Of a stretch of DNA of 64,000 bases, positions 10,101 to 20,276 are shown piece after piece (within the stretch, counting starts at the first letter, position 1; every line of letters starts with the position of its first letter). The stretch comes from Aerococcus agrisoli. Its GTDB lineage: Bacteria > Bacillota > Bacilli > Lactobacillales > Aerococcaceae. The notes beneath the pieces were generated by a model. It was not told the DNA's origin, did not search any database, and saw only the letters and a program-made list of their open reading frames with translations. The translations under genes were made by a program, and so were the position numbers. Location: NCBI RefSeq assembly GCF_003797145.1, contig NZ_RKMG01000003.1, forward strand, positions 1 through 64,000. Reading direction: 5' to 3'.

Positions 10101-11088
10101 CATTTCAGGACTCATCGGGCTTTTACTCTTGGCCTTTGTAATCATCATTTTATTGGTGCTATTCTTTACATTTGTGCCAGTTGGACTATGGGTTACGGCT
10201 TATTTCTCTGGTGTGCAGGTCGGCATCGGCGATTTAGTCGGAATGCGCCTACGTCGGGTAAATCCAATTCATATCGTCAAACCGTTAATTAAGGCGACGA
10301 AAGCTGGATTAACCATCAATTTAAATGATTTAGAAGCCCATTACCTAGCGGGTGGGGATATCAATATGGTGGTGGATGCATTGATTGCAGCCCAACGTGC
10401 CAATATTGATTTGGAATTTGAACAAGCAGCTGCCATCGACTTAGCTGGTCGTGATGTGTTTGAAGCTGTAAAAATGTCTGTAAACCCTAAGGTAATCGAA
10501 ACGCCGATTGTCGCAGCCGTGGCTATGAACGGGATCGAGGTTCGCGCTAAGGCTAAGGTTACCGTGAGAGCGAACATTGAACGCCTTGTCGGGGGTGCTG
10601 GTGAATCAACCATCATCGCGCGTGTAGGTGAGGGGATTGTTACAACTGTAGGGTCTTCAGCGACCCACTCTATCGTCCTTGAAAATCCAGATGCGATCTC
10701 ACAAACGATTTTACGTAAGGGGCTAGATTCAGGTACGGCCTTTGAAATTCTATCCATTGATATTGCGGACGTGGATGTTGGCCGTAACATCGGTGCTAAA
10801 CTACAAGCGGAACAAGCAGAGGCGGACAAACGAATTGCCCAAGCCAAAGCCGAAGAACGTCGTGCCATGGCGGTTGCCCAAGAGCAAGAAAATATTGCCA
10901 AGACGCAAGAGATGCGCGCTAAAGTAGTGGAAGCGCAATCCTTAATTCCACAAGCTATTGCGGAAGCCTTTAGAACAGGTAAAATTGGGGTAATGGACTA
11001 CTACAATATGCAAAATATTCAAGCTGATACGAAAATGCGTGAAAGTTTATCTGAAGGAGAATCTGATACAAAGACAGGTGAGCAATAA
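10090..11088 (+). CDS. floA: Flotillin-like protein FloA
   Basis: A 332-residue homologue of B. subtilis FloA (YqfA). An N-terminal membrane hairpin (about 8-40) is followed by an SPFH-type domain (about 45-220, including [21 protein letters not shown], split by me at the conserved core), and an Ala/Glu/Gln-rich coiled coil (about 235-290, [19 protein letters not shown]). It forms oligomers in membrane microdomains that scaffold signalling and secretion proteins. Gene order nfeD-floA matches B. subtilis yqeZ-yqfA. The stop overlaps the next gene's ATG region by one base, suggesting translational coupling. Confidence 0.93.
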   Translation: MDTNISGLIGLLLLAFVIIILLVLFFTFVPVGLWVTAYFSGVQVGIGDLVGMRLRRVNPIHIVKPLIKATKAGLTINLNDLEAHYLAGGDINMVVDALIAAQRANIDLEFEQAAAIDLAGRDVFEAVKMSVNPKVIETPIVAAVAMNGIEVRAKAKVTVRANIERLVGGAGESTIIARVGEGIVTTVGSSATHSIVLENPDAISQTILRKGLDSGTAFEILSIDIADVDVGRNIGAKLQAEQAEADKRIAQAKAEERRAMAVAQEQENIAKTQEMRAKVVEAQSLIPQAIAEAFRTGKIGVMDYYNMQNIQADTKMRESLSEGESDTKTGEQ

Positions 11089-11819
11089 TGGATATAACGC
11101 TCGTCTTTTTAATCATTGGGATCATTTGGGCCTTCATTGGCGACGGGAATAAAAAGCGTGCTGAAAAACGTGTGAAAGAATCAACACAGGTGAATCCAAA
11201 TCGTAGTGAGTCGCCAGTACAAACGCGAACATCGAATCGTAAACGCTCGACCAATCCTTTTAATCAACTAGTTGATGAGTGGAAAGCACTTGTTGAAGAA
11301 GAGGTGGCCAAAGGGCGTGCGACCGGTAAGGTAAATAGACCTATGGATCTGAGTGAACCTAGAAATGCGGCTAAGACCAATCGTCCAGAACGCATAAGTA
11401 AGGCGACGAACACAAAAGTCGCGGATACCGCCCAAGTAACAGCTTTTGGTGAGGGCGAATCCTATGAAGACAGTATTGCTTCTCTGGAAGGCGAGTCACT
11501 TGAAGGTATGCCACTTGAAATCGGTATGAGTGACGAGGGTTACTTTGACCGTGAAATGGACAGAGTCGATCGCGATTTATCAAGTGCTTTGGAACAAATG
11601 GATGCCACATTTGAACAGGAATCCCAACAATTAAACAAGGAATTGGACAAATTGTTTGCCCACATGGACGAAGGCGGTCAGGCATTTGAATTGACCGCAT
11701 CAACCAATACTAAGGCCAAATCAACGGCCGCCAAATTGGGCTTAACCAACAAAAGTGAAATCAAACGCGGTATATTATTGAAAGAAATATTAGACAAACC
11801 CTTGGCAAAACGCGGTTAA
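11088..11819 (+). CDS. Membrane-anchored protein of the flotillin operon, unknown
   Basis: A 243-residue protein with one N-terminal transmembrane segment (about 3-19, ITLVFLIIGIIWAFIG), a basic linker (GNKKRAEKRVKES), a low-complexity middle and a predicted helical C-terminal half (about 145-200, SSALEQMDATFEQESQQLNK). It ends with a short conserved-looking ILLKEILDKPLAKRG. Its start overlaps the floA stop, so it is translationally coupled and probably acts with the flotillin. I recognise no named family. The position corresponds to yqfB in B. subtilis but the protein is longer and I cannot claim homology. Confidence 0.65.
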   Translation: MDITLVFLIIGIIWAFIGDGNKKRAEKRVKESTQVNPNRSESPVQTRTSNRKRSTNPFNQLVDEWKALVEEEVAKGRATGKVNRPMDLSEPRNAAKTNRPERISKATNTKVADTAQVTAFGEGESYEDSIASLEGESLEGMPLEIGMSDEGYFDREMDRVDRDLSSALEQMDATFEQESQQLNKELDKLFAHMDEGGQAFELTASTNTKAKSTAAKLGLTNKSEIKRGILLKEILDKPLAKRG

Positions 11820-11859
11820 CGTAAGCACCGCAACAAGAAAATAGCAAGCGCCTACGATT

Positions 11860-11894
11860 GGAGCCTAGGAACAACACCCTTGGGCTCCTTTTTT
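11860..11894 (+). terminator. Terminator of the flotillin operon
   Basis: GGAGCCTAGG pairs with CCTTGGGCTCC, followed by TTTTTT. Confidence 0.85.
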
Positions 11895-11927
11895 CGCAAT
11901 CAACATACAGATAGGATGAGTGTATAA

Positions 11928-12683
11928 ATGAACTGGGTATTAAACACAATTGCATATGGTGATTTGGTAAAAAATGATAATTTTGGTCAATTAGACATGC
12001 TGCAATCAATTCACGAAACTGGTTTTCAAACAGTTGAGCTTCGTAGCGAGTACTTTGATGGCAGTGAAGAAGAATTACGCGACCTCAAAACCACTAGCCG
12101 CGACCTGGGCTTGAAGGTATTTTTATCCATACCGGCACCTTTATTTGAAGCGGGTAAATTAAACGCCAAGCTAGATGAGTTCCTAGCTTTAGCACAAGCA
12201 GTGGGTGCTGTACAATTGAAAATCAATTTGGGTCGATATGACCCTGCAACTGTTGCCGATGACATGGTTGTTGTCAACGACAAGATTGCGACAACAGGTG
12301 TGGTTATCGTGTTGGAAAACGACAATACACCGGAAATGGGGTCTAGTGATTATTTCAAAGGCTTCCTTGAAACGTATGGCAATGACCAAGTTGGTATGTG
12401 CTTTGATGTAGGGAACTTCTTATTTTTCCAAGAAGATCCGGTTGAAGCTGTCAAAAACGTTTTGCCATATATTCACTATATGCATTTAAAACAAGTGGAA
12501 GAAGCAACACAAGCGTCATTAGCGGGATTATCAGTGGGGGATGTAGATATTACCAGCATTCTAAAATTGGTTGATCCAGCCATTCCGGTAGCCGTAGAGT
12601 GCCAATACTTAGCGAGTGATGTGGATGAAGTAGCCGAACAAGTCAAAACGGATTTAAGTAACACTGAAGCTAGTTTAGACTAA
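11928..12683 (+). CDS. Sugar phosphate isomerase/epimerase-like TIM-barrel protein
   Basis: A 251-residue protein of the AP endonuclease 2/xylose isomerase-like TIM-barrel superfamily. Characteristic strands are visible: TVELRSEY near residue 35, VVIVLENDNTPEMGSSD near 125 with the metal-ligand Glu, MCFDVGNFLFF near 155, YIHYMHLKQ near 182 with the ligand His, and a final VAVECQYL. Such enzymes isomerise or epimerise keto-sugars or inositol derivatives using a divalent metal. Nothing around it points to a pathway, so the substrate is open. It is monocistronic between a terminator and tgt. Start ATG with AGGATGAG. Confidence 0.75.
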   Translation: MNWVLNTIAYGDLVKNDNFGQLDMLQSIHETGFQTVELRSEYFDGSEEELRDLKTTSRDLGLKVFLSIPAPLFEAGKLNAKLDEFLALAQAVGAVQLKINLGRYDPATVADDMVVVNDKIATTGVVIVLENDNTPEMGSSDYFKGFLETYGNDQVGMCFDVGNFLFFQEDPVEAVKNVLPYIHYMHLKQVEEATQASLAGLSVGDVDITSILKLVDPAIPVAVECQYLASDVDEVAEQVKTDLSNTEASLD

Positions 12684-14068
<1,385 letters not shown>

Positions 14069-14240
14069 GCGAGAGGCCGTCCTTTTCACAAAAGATTTGA
14101 GCGGATGTGAAAGTGGCTACAATTTTCCATATTTCCAACCCGTATTTTATGCACAAATGGTCGGTTTTATGGTAGGATAGTGCTACAATTAAAAAGTTAT
14201 GAAAATTACAAATTAGAGAATTTCAGGAGGTTTTTATTCA

Positions 14241-14627
14241 ATGGGTACAGTATTATATATTATCGTTTTAGTTGGGTTGATGTATTTCATGTTAATCCGT
14301 CCACAACAAAAACGTCAAAAAGCAACTCAAGACATGATGGCTAGTATGGCTGTAGGTGATACTGCGGTTACTATTGGTGGTTTACATGGTGTGATTGCTG
14401 AAATCGACGAAGTGAAAAATACCATTACCTTAAACTGTGAAGGTGTTTTCTTGATCTTTGACCGTCGTGCGATTGCGCGTACGAGCAAAGCTGACCCAAT
14501 GGATACTGCTGCAGTGAATGATATCATTAGCGATGCTGCTGAAGAGCAAGCACATGCTGAAGCTTCTTTAGTAGAAGATACTGATACTACTCATACAGGT
14601 GACCAAGCAGAGGACGATCAAAAATAA
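14241..14627 (+). CDS. yajC: Sec translocon auxiliary subunit YajC
   Basis: A 128-residue protein with one N-terminal transmembrane helix (about 4-20), directly followed by the family signature MLIRPQQKRQK, then a small soluble domain (MMASMAVGDTAVTIGGLHG) and an acidic tail. YajC associates with SecDF and SecYEG. It has a good AGGAGG site. Its own promoter is plausible in the 170-nt gap after tgt (TACAAT near 14183). secDF is not adjacent within this window. Confidence 0.92.
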   Translation: MGTVLYIIVLVGLMYFMLIRPQQKRQKATQDMMASMAVGDTAVTIGGLHGVIAEIDEVKNTITLNCEGVFLIFDRRAIARTSKADPMDTAAVNDIISDAAEEQAHAEASLVEDTDTTHTGDQAEDDQK

Positions 14628-14687
14628 TTGTCGGTCGGTTTTTGACTAGACATCAAAATGATTGAACCTTTCGTTACGGAGGCCAAT

Positions 14688-14966
14688 ATGAAAGTTTCGA
14701 ACTTCGAGTTCCTCTGTCTTCGACCATGGTTCCTATCAAAATCTCACAGTCTCAAGAAGCAAGGGTATAATGGGATCGAATGGCAGGACATTGAGGAATA
14801 TTATAGAGAGTTTGCATGGAAACGGGAAGCGCCGAAGAAGTTTTCTGACCGCATCAAGCGTGTGCAACAGCTGCATGCAAATGATTACTTTGACTATGCA
14901 AAGTTACAAGCAACGGTTTATGATGTTCCGCCTTTAGAGGAAATGAATATCAAAGATTTATTATAA
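14688..14966 (+). CDS. ComN-like post-transcriptional regulator
   Basis: A 92-residue protein resembling the Post_transc_reg family (B. subtilis ComN/YrzD), which controls comE mRNA localisation and competence through DivIVA. Family-like features are an N-terminal FLCLRPWFLSKS helix, WKREAPKKF in the middle, and the C-terminal run ending VPPLEEMNIKDLL. Placement after tgt-yajC matches the Bacillus neighbourhood. I chose ATG 14688 because GGAGG (14678-14682) precedes it by 5 nt; an upstream in-frame ATG at 14658 lacks a site. Confidence 0.65.
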   Translation: MKVSNFEFLCLRPWFLSKSHSLKKQGYNGIEWQDIEEYYREFAWKREAPKKFSDRIKRVQQLHANDYFDYAKLQATVYDVPPLEEMNIKDLL

Positions 14967-14979
14967 TCATGTTGTTGAT

Positions 14980-15012
14980 TGCCTGGGATCTTGTGTCCTG
15001 GGCTTTTTGTTT
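14980..15012 (+). terminator. Terminator after the comN-like gene
   Basis: GCCTGGGA pairs with TCCTGGGC (with two G-T pairs), followed by a T-rich tail. Confidence 0.7.
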
Positions 15013-15087
15013 TGGGAAAATGGGGGTTGCTATCCTTCGGATGAATATTGGTGTGTCTTTGACTGTGTATAATTGATGGGGGTCTTG

Positions 15088-15224
15088 AGCCTTCGGCTTG
15101 TCGTGTATAGTCCTTTAAAAGCCGTAGGACCGACTGGAGCCGAGGTCTCCGGTCTTGAAATCGAGCCACGGTCTCGATTTCATCCTTTTTCACGGCTAAA
15201 GGACATACACTTCCGCCTGCGGGT
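15088..15224 (+). repeat. Family B structured repeat, copy 1
   Basis: A 137-bp element. The closing stem (GTGTATAGTCCTTT and AAGCCGT on the left against ACGGCT, AAAGGAC and ATACAC on the right) encloses two hairpins: GACTGGAG/CTCCGGTC (15132-15154) and GAAATCGAG/CTCGATTTC (15157-15181). It starts with AGCCTTCGGCTT. Copies 2 (46972, minus) and 3 (63051) preserve the pairing. Confidence 0.85.
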
Positions 15225-15459
15225 TTATATTGCGTATCTGTTGGTTTTTGAGGAGTAGGTTAATTAAATAAATGTATATTTGTTGTCGTTATGCAATGCC
15301 CCTCATAAAATTGATAGGTTAGTAAAAGGGCAATCAGCTGGAGTGCAATGGCGTTGTCTAAATGCAATTATGCTAAGGAAGTAATCGAAATGTAGGAGGG
15401 CGTGAAGCCCTCTACCTTTTGATAAGATCTATTTGATTTTGTTTAAAACGGGTGATTCA

Positions 15460-15690
15460 CAAATAAAATGGTCATTTGTGACAAAAGGTGTAAATTTATC
15501 ATTTATGAAATCTCATATGATACGAAAGCTCGCTAAAATTCATATATAAGAGTCCATAAATGATGCTTTTGCTGTGCTTATCATTTATGGACTTTTATTT
15601 GTGATAATTAGGCTGATTATTCATAAATGAATATCTATAAGTGACAAAAAGGGTAAAAATTTCATATATGGGGTGGTCATATGTGATATA
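15460..15690. repeat. Family C AT-rich array, about 40-bp period
   Basis: Six degenerate dyad units starting near 15463, 15500, 15541, 15582, 15622 and 15660, each resembling TCATNNATG-N5-CATNNGTGA. The period is 37-41 bp. It follows family B copy 1. A similar array flanks family B copy 2. It could be an operator array or relic repeats. Confidence 0.65.
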
Positions 15691-15698
15691 GGCACTAA

Positions 15699-15742
15699 TC
15701 TTCCACTGGTTGAGGGCTGAACGCTTTTCTCTCATCCTATCT
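15699..15742 (+). repeat. Family A half unit
   Basis: Begins CTTCCACTGGTTGAGGG and ends CTCTCATCCTAT, sharing both conserved ends with the family A half units at 30-75 and 9133-9176 around a different middle. Confidence 0.65.
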
Positions 15743-15849
15743 AAAAATTTTTTTTAGGTATAACTATAAAAAAAGCGTGCCTTTTTCCTTTTTAGCCTAA
15801 ATTTAAGGTATAATAATGTTAGTAAATAGAGAGTGGAAAGGTGATAGTC

Positions 15850-16497
15850 ATGTCTAAAAGTAGAGAAGATTACATGAAAGTTATTTTTGAGTTTGGTGGT
15901 CAAGCTGAACGTGTTGGGAACAAGGCGATTAGTGAGGCATTGAATATTTCAGCGGCATCCGTTACTGAAATGATCAGCAAGTTACAAGATGAGGGATGGG
16001 TTACTTACATTCCCTATCAAGGTGTACAATTAACTGAAGAAGGTACCAAAATGGGTGCATCATTAGTGAGACGTCACCGTATTTGGGAAATGTTCTTGTA
16101 TGAAAAACTTGGCTATAACTGGGATCAAGTCCACGAAGAGGCTGAACAGTTGGAACATGCTGGTTCAGAATTATTTGTTGATAGCCTAGATGCATTTTTA
16201 GGTAATCCAACATATTGTCCACATGGCGGTGCGATTCCGAATAAAGACGGAGAAGCTGCACCAGAAGCAACAACGCCTTTGGCAGATTTAGCTGTGGGTG
16301 ATAAATTCAAGATTAAACGTGTAACGGATGACCGTGACCTTTTAACATACTTAGATAAATTAGAAATTAAATTAGATAAGAAATATACTGTCGAAGAAAT
16401 TGAAAACTTTGACAATTCATACACGATTGCACGTAAAGGGGAAACCGTTGTGTTAAACCCTAAAGCAACCGTGAATGTCTTTGTTGAGAAGGACTAA
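15850..16497 (+). CDS. DtxR/MntR-family metal-dependent transcriptional regulator
   Basis: A 215-residue regulator with an N-terminal winged HTH (about 5-62; ISAASVTEMISKLQDEGWV recognition region), a dimerisation/metal-binding domain (about 65-135, with RRHRIWEMFL, HEEAEQLEHAGSE and CPHGGAIP supplying the usual His/Glu/Cys ligands), and a C-terminal SH3-like FeoA domain. The three-domain length resembles streptococcal ScaR/SloR and enterococcal EfaR, which repress manganese transporters when Mn2+ is plentiful. No transporter is adjacent. ATG 15850 has AAAGGTGAT upstream; an earlier GTG overlaps that site. Confidence 0.85.
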   Translation: MSKSREDYMKVIFEFGGQAERVGNKAISEALNISAASVTEMISKLQDEGWVTYIPYQGVQLTEEGTKMGASLVRRHRIWEMFLYEKLGYNWDQVHEEAEQLEHAGSELFVDSLDAFLGNPTYCPHGGAIPNKDGEAAPEATTPLADLAVGDKFKIKRVTDDRDLLTYLDKLEIKLDKKYTVEEIENFDNSYTIARKGETVVLNPKATVNVFVEKD

Positions 16498-16541
16498 TTT
16501 TTTCACCTTCGCCCGGGTAATTTTTTGAAGGAGGGGAGCGC

Positions 16542-17756
16542 GTGCGTACAATTGGAATATTGTCTTTTGATGATCCAGTAATCGATGGGTCGCGGAAAAT
16601 ATTACATGTGGATATGGACGCCTTCTTCGCCTCAATCGAGCAACGGGATAACCCAGAATATCGTGGGAAACCAGTGATTATTGCCCGCCACCCCAAGGAG
16701 AATTCAGGGAAGGGTGTCGTATCGACGGCATCATATGAAGCCAGAAAATTTGGTGTTCATTCGGCTATGTCGGCGGCGGAAGCATATCGTTTGTGTCCGC
16801 AAGGAATCTTCGTTTCCGGTAACTACGAAAAATATCGCGAGGTATCGCAACAGGTCCGCGCGATTTTTAAACGTTATACCGACATCATCGAGCCGCTATC
16901 CATCGATGAGGCCATCCTAGATGTGACGGAAAATAAAATGGGTTTACCCTATGCCATGGATGTCGCAAAGGAAATTCAAACTGCCATCTACAAGGAGCTA
17001 AATTTAACCTGCTCCATCGGCGTGTCTTACAATAAATTCATTGCCAAATTGGCCTCCGACTACCAAAAACCATTTGGAATGACCATCATTACCCCCAAAC
17101 GCGCCATTCCTTTCTTGGAGCAACTGCCCATCGAGGATTATTATGGTGTAGGGACGAGGTCGGCGGAAAAAATGCATGATCTGGGCATCTACACGGGTGC
17201 AGACCTGAAGAAATTATCCCAAGATGAGTGCATCCAATATTTCGGCAAGGCCGGCTTAGCTTTGTATGAACGTGTGCGCGGGGTTGATAACCGTCCTGTA
17301 AAAGTGTCAAGGGTACGGAAATCGATTGGTAAGGAACGTACTTTTTACCCATTTCTCTACCACGAAGGTGAAGTCGAAGAAATTCTCCGCAAGCTAGCGG
17401 CTAGTGTCAGCAAGGCCTTGAAAGATAAGGGCATGCATGGAAAAGTGGTGACCGTGAAGTTCCGTGATGCGGATTTCAATACGGTCACGCGGCAGCGGTC
17501 CTTGGTGGATCCCATTGAGGATTCGGCGGATATTTATTTTTACGCGGCGGATTTGTGGCAAGAATACGGGGACGTGGCCAAAGGGGTGCGTCTGCTAGGG
17601 ATTACCGTGTCCGATTTAACTGAAATTACCTTTGAAAATATCCGCTTGAATCTATATGAGGACCAAAAAATGAAGGATTCACCGGTTACGACTGATGATC
17701 AGTCGGATGACCAAGAGCCAAATCAAGACAATCAAACTGAGCCAGAAGCTTTTTAG
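16542..17756 (+). CDS. dinB: DNA polymerase IV (DinB)
   Basis: A 404-residue Y-family translesion polymerase. Catalytic motifs are HVDMDAFFASIE near residue 25 and LSIDEAILDVT near 120; VSYNKFIAKLASDYQKP and the HhH segment VGTRSAEKMHDLG are typical of DinB. The little-finger domain ends with IRLNLYE, a possible clamp-binding peptide, then an acidic Asp/Gln-rich tail. It starts at GTG with AAGGAGGGG. No SOS box is visible upstream, in contrast to the other Y-family gene at 2.1 kb. It sits 44 nt after the MntR-type gene and 36 nt before ytoI, so read-through is possible. Confidence 0.94.
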   Translation: MRTIGILSFDDPVIDGSRKILHVDMDAFFASIEQRDNPEYRGKPVIIARHPKENSGKGVVSTASYEARKFGVHSAMSAAEAYRLCPQGIFVSGNYEKYREVSQQVRAIFKRYTDIIEPLSIDEAILDVTENKMGLPYAMDVAKEIQTAIYKELNLTCSIGVSYNKFIAKLASDYQKPFGMTIITPKRAIPFLEQLPIEDYYGVGTRSAEKMHDLGIYTGADLKKLSQDECIQYFGKAGLALYERVRGVDNRPVKVSRVRKSIGKERTFYPFLYHEGEVEEILRKLAASVSKALKDKGMHGKVVTVKFRDADFNTVTRQRSLVDPIEDSADIYFYAADLWQEYGDVAKGVRLLGITVSDLTEITFENIRLNLYEDQKMKDSPVTTDDQSDDQEPNQDNQTEPEAF

Positions 17757-17792
17757 TTTGGTTGACTGACAATAAACTGAGGAGCGAAGCAA

Positions 17793-19112
17793 ATGGCTAC
17801 CAAACATGAGCAAATTATTCAATATATTAAAAATTTACCGATTGATGCCAGAATTTCGGTGCGGAGTATTGCCCGTAATTTAAAGGTTTCTGAGGGTACT
17901 GCCTATCGTGCCATTAAAGCGGCTGAAAATCTTCATCTGGTGGCAACGAAGGAGCGTGTTGGTACTGTGCGAGTCGAAGAAAATGAAAACCGCCGCATGC
18001 AACATTTGACCATCGAAGAAATTATTAAGGTAACTGACTGCCAGGTACTAGGTGGGGCCGCTGGACTTGACCATGAAGTCCGCAAATTCATCATTGGGGC
18101 CATGGAAGCAGACGGGATGCGCCGTTATATCGAACCCAATGCCTTGATGATCGTTGGTAACCGTGAGGAAATCCAACGTATCGCCTTGGAAAATGACATC
18201 GCCGTGCTGATTTCCGGTGGTTTCAAACCAAGTAACGAAATCGTGGACCTTGCCAACGAGCGTGAAGTGCCGCTATTGAGTGTTACTTTCGATACTTACG
18301 CGACGGCCACTTTAATCAATAAGGCCATGATTGAGCGTTCGATGCAAAAAGATATTCTACTCGTCGAAGATATTTATATCCCGTTAAATCAAACGCAATT
18401 CCTATATACCACGGATACGATTACCGCTTACCGCCAGTTATCTGAAGACTCTGGTCATACGCGCTTTCCGGTATGTGAACCTGATGGGAAACTTGCGGGG
18501 ATTATTACCGCCAAAGATATTTTGGACTTTGACCCAGAAACGCATTTATCCAAAGCCATGACGGCTACGCCTATTTCTGCGAAAAAACCAATGTCTGTGG
18601 CCAGCATTACCCACATGATGATTTGGGACGGGCTAGAAATTCTACCCGTCGTTGATGAAGATGAATACCTACAAGGGATTTTATCGCGTCAAGATGTACT
18701 TCGGACATTACAATACACCCAACAAACTGAGCAAAGTGAAAACCGCATCGAGATGTTGTTGGCAGACAAGTTAAAATTTGTCGACGCACAAGATGACTTT
18801 AGCAAGGCGCGTTACCGTTTCTTGAGCGACGTTTCTTTAACTAATGACTTTGGTGCGATGTCCAATGCTTTACAAAGTGCCATTGTTCAACTTGCCATCA
18901 AGCAATTTGTGAAGAAAACCAAAGATAAAGCCATTGTCGTGGACAAAGTAACGGTATATAATTTGAAATTAGTACCACTACAAAGTACCATCGACATTGT
19001 ACTAGAATTCTTAGATGTATCACGCCGGTCAATGGAAATTGATGTGACCATTTACCACGGTAAACAAGTCATGACCAAAGCACTTGCCAGCGTGAAATCA
19101 CTAACCAATTAA
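17793..19112 (+). CDS. YtoI-like HTH-DRTGG-CBS-hotdog regulator
   Basis: A 439-residue multidomain protein: N-terminal HTH (about 5-65, KVSEGTAYRAIKAAE), DRTGG domain (about 70-185), a CBS pair (about 195-310, TRFPVCEPDGKLAGIITAKD then ILPVVDEDEYLQGI), and a C-terminal thioesterase-like hotdog (about 325-435). This architecture is that of B. subtilis YtoI, a protein of uncertain function that may sense an adenine nucleotide. As in Bacillus it sits directly before nrnA. A GGAG ribosome site precedes ATG. Family call is firm; its regulon is unknown. Confidence 0.85.
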   Translation: MATKHEQIIQYIKNLPIDARISVRSIARNLKVSEGTAYRAIKAAENLHLVATKERVGTVRVEENENRRMQHLTIEEIIKVTDCQVLGGAAGLDHEVRKFIIGAMEADGMRRYIEPNALMIVGNREEIQRIALENDIAVLISGGFKPSNEIVDLANEREVPLLSVTFDTYATATLINKAMIERSMQKDILLVEDIYIPLNQTQFLYTTDTITAYRQLSEDSGHTRFPVCEPDGKLAGIITAKDILDFDPETHLSKAMTATPISAKKPMSVASITHMMIWDGLEILPVVDEDEYLQGILSRQDVLRTLQYTQQTEQSENRIEMLLADKLKFVDAQDDFSKARYRFLSDVSLTNDFGAMSNALQSAIVQLAIKQFVKKTKDKAIVVDKVTVYNLKLVPLQSTIDIVLEFLDVSRRSMEIDVTIYHGKQVMTKALASVKSLTN

Positions 19113-19164
19113 TTACAAAATTAAAAATACCAATGATATTTTTAGGACTTAGAAAGAGGTCAAT

Positions 19165-20127
19165 ATGTTAGATAAAATATTAGCTGCAATCGATGAACAT
19201 GATGTCATTATTATCCACCGTCACGTTCGCCCAGATCCCGATGCCTTGGGTTCACAAATGGGCTTAAAGGCTGTACTGGAAGAAACATACCCAGGTAAGG
19301 AAATCTATGCTGTCGGTTTGGATGATGATTCCCTTGCTGAATTTGGGGATATGGATGTCATCAACGATGATAAATATAAAAATGCTTTAGTTATCGTGAA
19401 TGATTCAGCTAACCGCCCACGTATCGATGATCAACGCTACAAAAAGGGTGCAACTTTAGTTAAAATTGACCACCATCCAAATGAAGATCCTTACGGGGAT
19501 TACATGATTGTGAAACCTGAAATTTCATCTACATCTGAATTATGGGCTTCTATCGTTTTAGACGAAGATAATGCCCTAAAAATGAATGATGAAGCAGCCA
19601 AATGTTTCTTCTTAGGGATTGTTGGGGATACTGGTCGTTTCTTATACGACAATACAACGCCAACAACCATGGCGATTGCAGGTCAATTGTTAAGCTATGA
19701 TTTCCCAGCATCTGACTTGATGCAAGAATCAAATACACAAACAATTTCCCAAGCCCGTCTACAAGCTTATGTGTTACAAAACATGAAATTATCTGCCCAA
19801 GGTACAGTGAACTCTGTCTACATTTCACAAGACTTGCTACAATCCTTAGATTTAACAGCGAATGAAACTTATCAAGTAGTGCAAATTCCAGGGACAATCG
19901 AAGGTGTGATCACTTGGGTAAACTTTATTGAGCAACCAGATGGAAAAATTCGTGCCCGTATCCGTTCTAAAGGGCCAGCAATTAACCACATTGCTGCGCA
20001 ACACGATGGTGGTGGCCACGAAAAAGCTTCCGGTGCTAATGTGTACTCTGAAGCTGAAAAAGATGAATTACTAGCGCAATTAGGCGAAGTAGCCATCGCT
20101 TACCGTCGCGAACACTTTTACGACTAA
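19165..20127 (+). CDS. nrnA: Bifunctional oligoribonuclease/pAp phosphatase NrnA
   Basis: A 320-residue DHH-DHHA1 phosphoesterase that degrades nano-RNAs (2-5 nt) and dephosphorylates 3'-phosphoadenosine 5'-phosphate. Metal-binding motifs: HRHVRPDPDALGSQ, VNDSANRPR and the DHH of KIDHHPNED. The C-terminal DHHA1 domain contains GGGHEKASGA, which binds the substrate. The neighbour ytoI is the conserved partner. AAAGAGG precedes ATG; a terminator follows at 20151. Confidence 0.92.
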   Translation: MLDKILAAIDEHDVIIIHRHVRPDPDALGSQMGLKAVLEETYPGKEIYAVGLDDDSLAEFGDMDVINDDKYKNALVIVNDSANRPRIDDQRYKKGATLVKIDHHPNEDPYGDYMIVKPEISSTSELWASIVLDEDNALKMNDEAAKCFFLGIVGDTGRFLYDNTTPTTMAIAGQLLSYDFPASDLMQESNTQTISQARLQAYVLQNMKLSAQGTVNSVYISQDLLQSLDLTANETYQVVQIPGTIEGVITWVNFIEQPDGKIRARIRSKGPAINHIAAQHDGGGHEKASGANVYSEAEKDELLAQLGEVAIAYRREHFYD

Positions 20128-20150
20128 TATTGAATTGATGTGAAAAAAAT

Positions 20151-20196
20151 AAGCCTGTGCATTGGCTAGGAAACTAGCTAGTGTACAGGCTTTTTT
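20151..20196 (+). terminator. nrnA terminator
   Basis: AAGCCTGTGCA pairs with TGTACAGGCTT with an inner GGCTAG/CTAGCT stem, followed by T6. Confidence 0.88.
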
Positions 20197-20228
20197 GTAT
20201 GATGTTATAGCGTTTGAAGTATCAAGCC

Positions 20229-20267
20229 AAAACAAAAAGGCGATGCAGAGGCACCGTCATTTTGTTT
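20229..20267 (-). terminator. zwf terminator
   Basis: On the minus strand GACGGTGC pairs imperfectly with GCATCGCC and is followed by TTTTTGTTTT, just after the zwf stop. Confidence 0.6.
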
Positions 20268-20276
20268 GTAATTGTA

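Larger units (their letters stand above)
15013..15849. other. Gene-free repeat hotspot
   Basis: Over 800 bases with no credible gene, containing a family B element, an AT-rich family C array, a family A half unit and finally the promoter region of the MntR-type gene (TATAAT near 15810). Three unrelated repeat families in one intergenic region suggest a tolerant insertion site. Confidence 0.7.

Noticed and set aside
11905-11920. Reverse-strand family A end (CTCATCCTAT) upstream of the TIM-barrel gene
   Set aside because: Only ten bases match and they coincide with the ribosome binding site AGGATGAG; probably chance.
15073-15258. 61-codon plus-strand frame
   Set aside because: It lies across family B copy 1, whose pairing explains the sequence; no ribosome site.
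15460-15690. CRISPR array, because of the near 40-bp period
   Set aside because: Units are degenerate dyads with no conserved repeat of 28-36 bp or unique spacers, and no cas gene is nearby.
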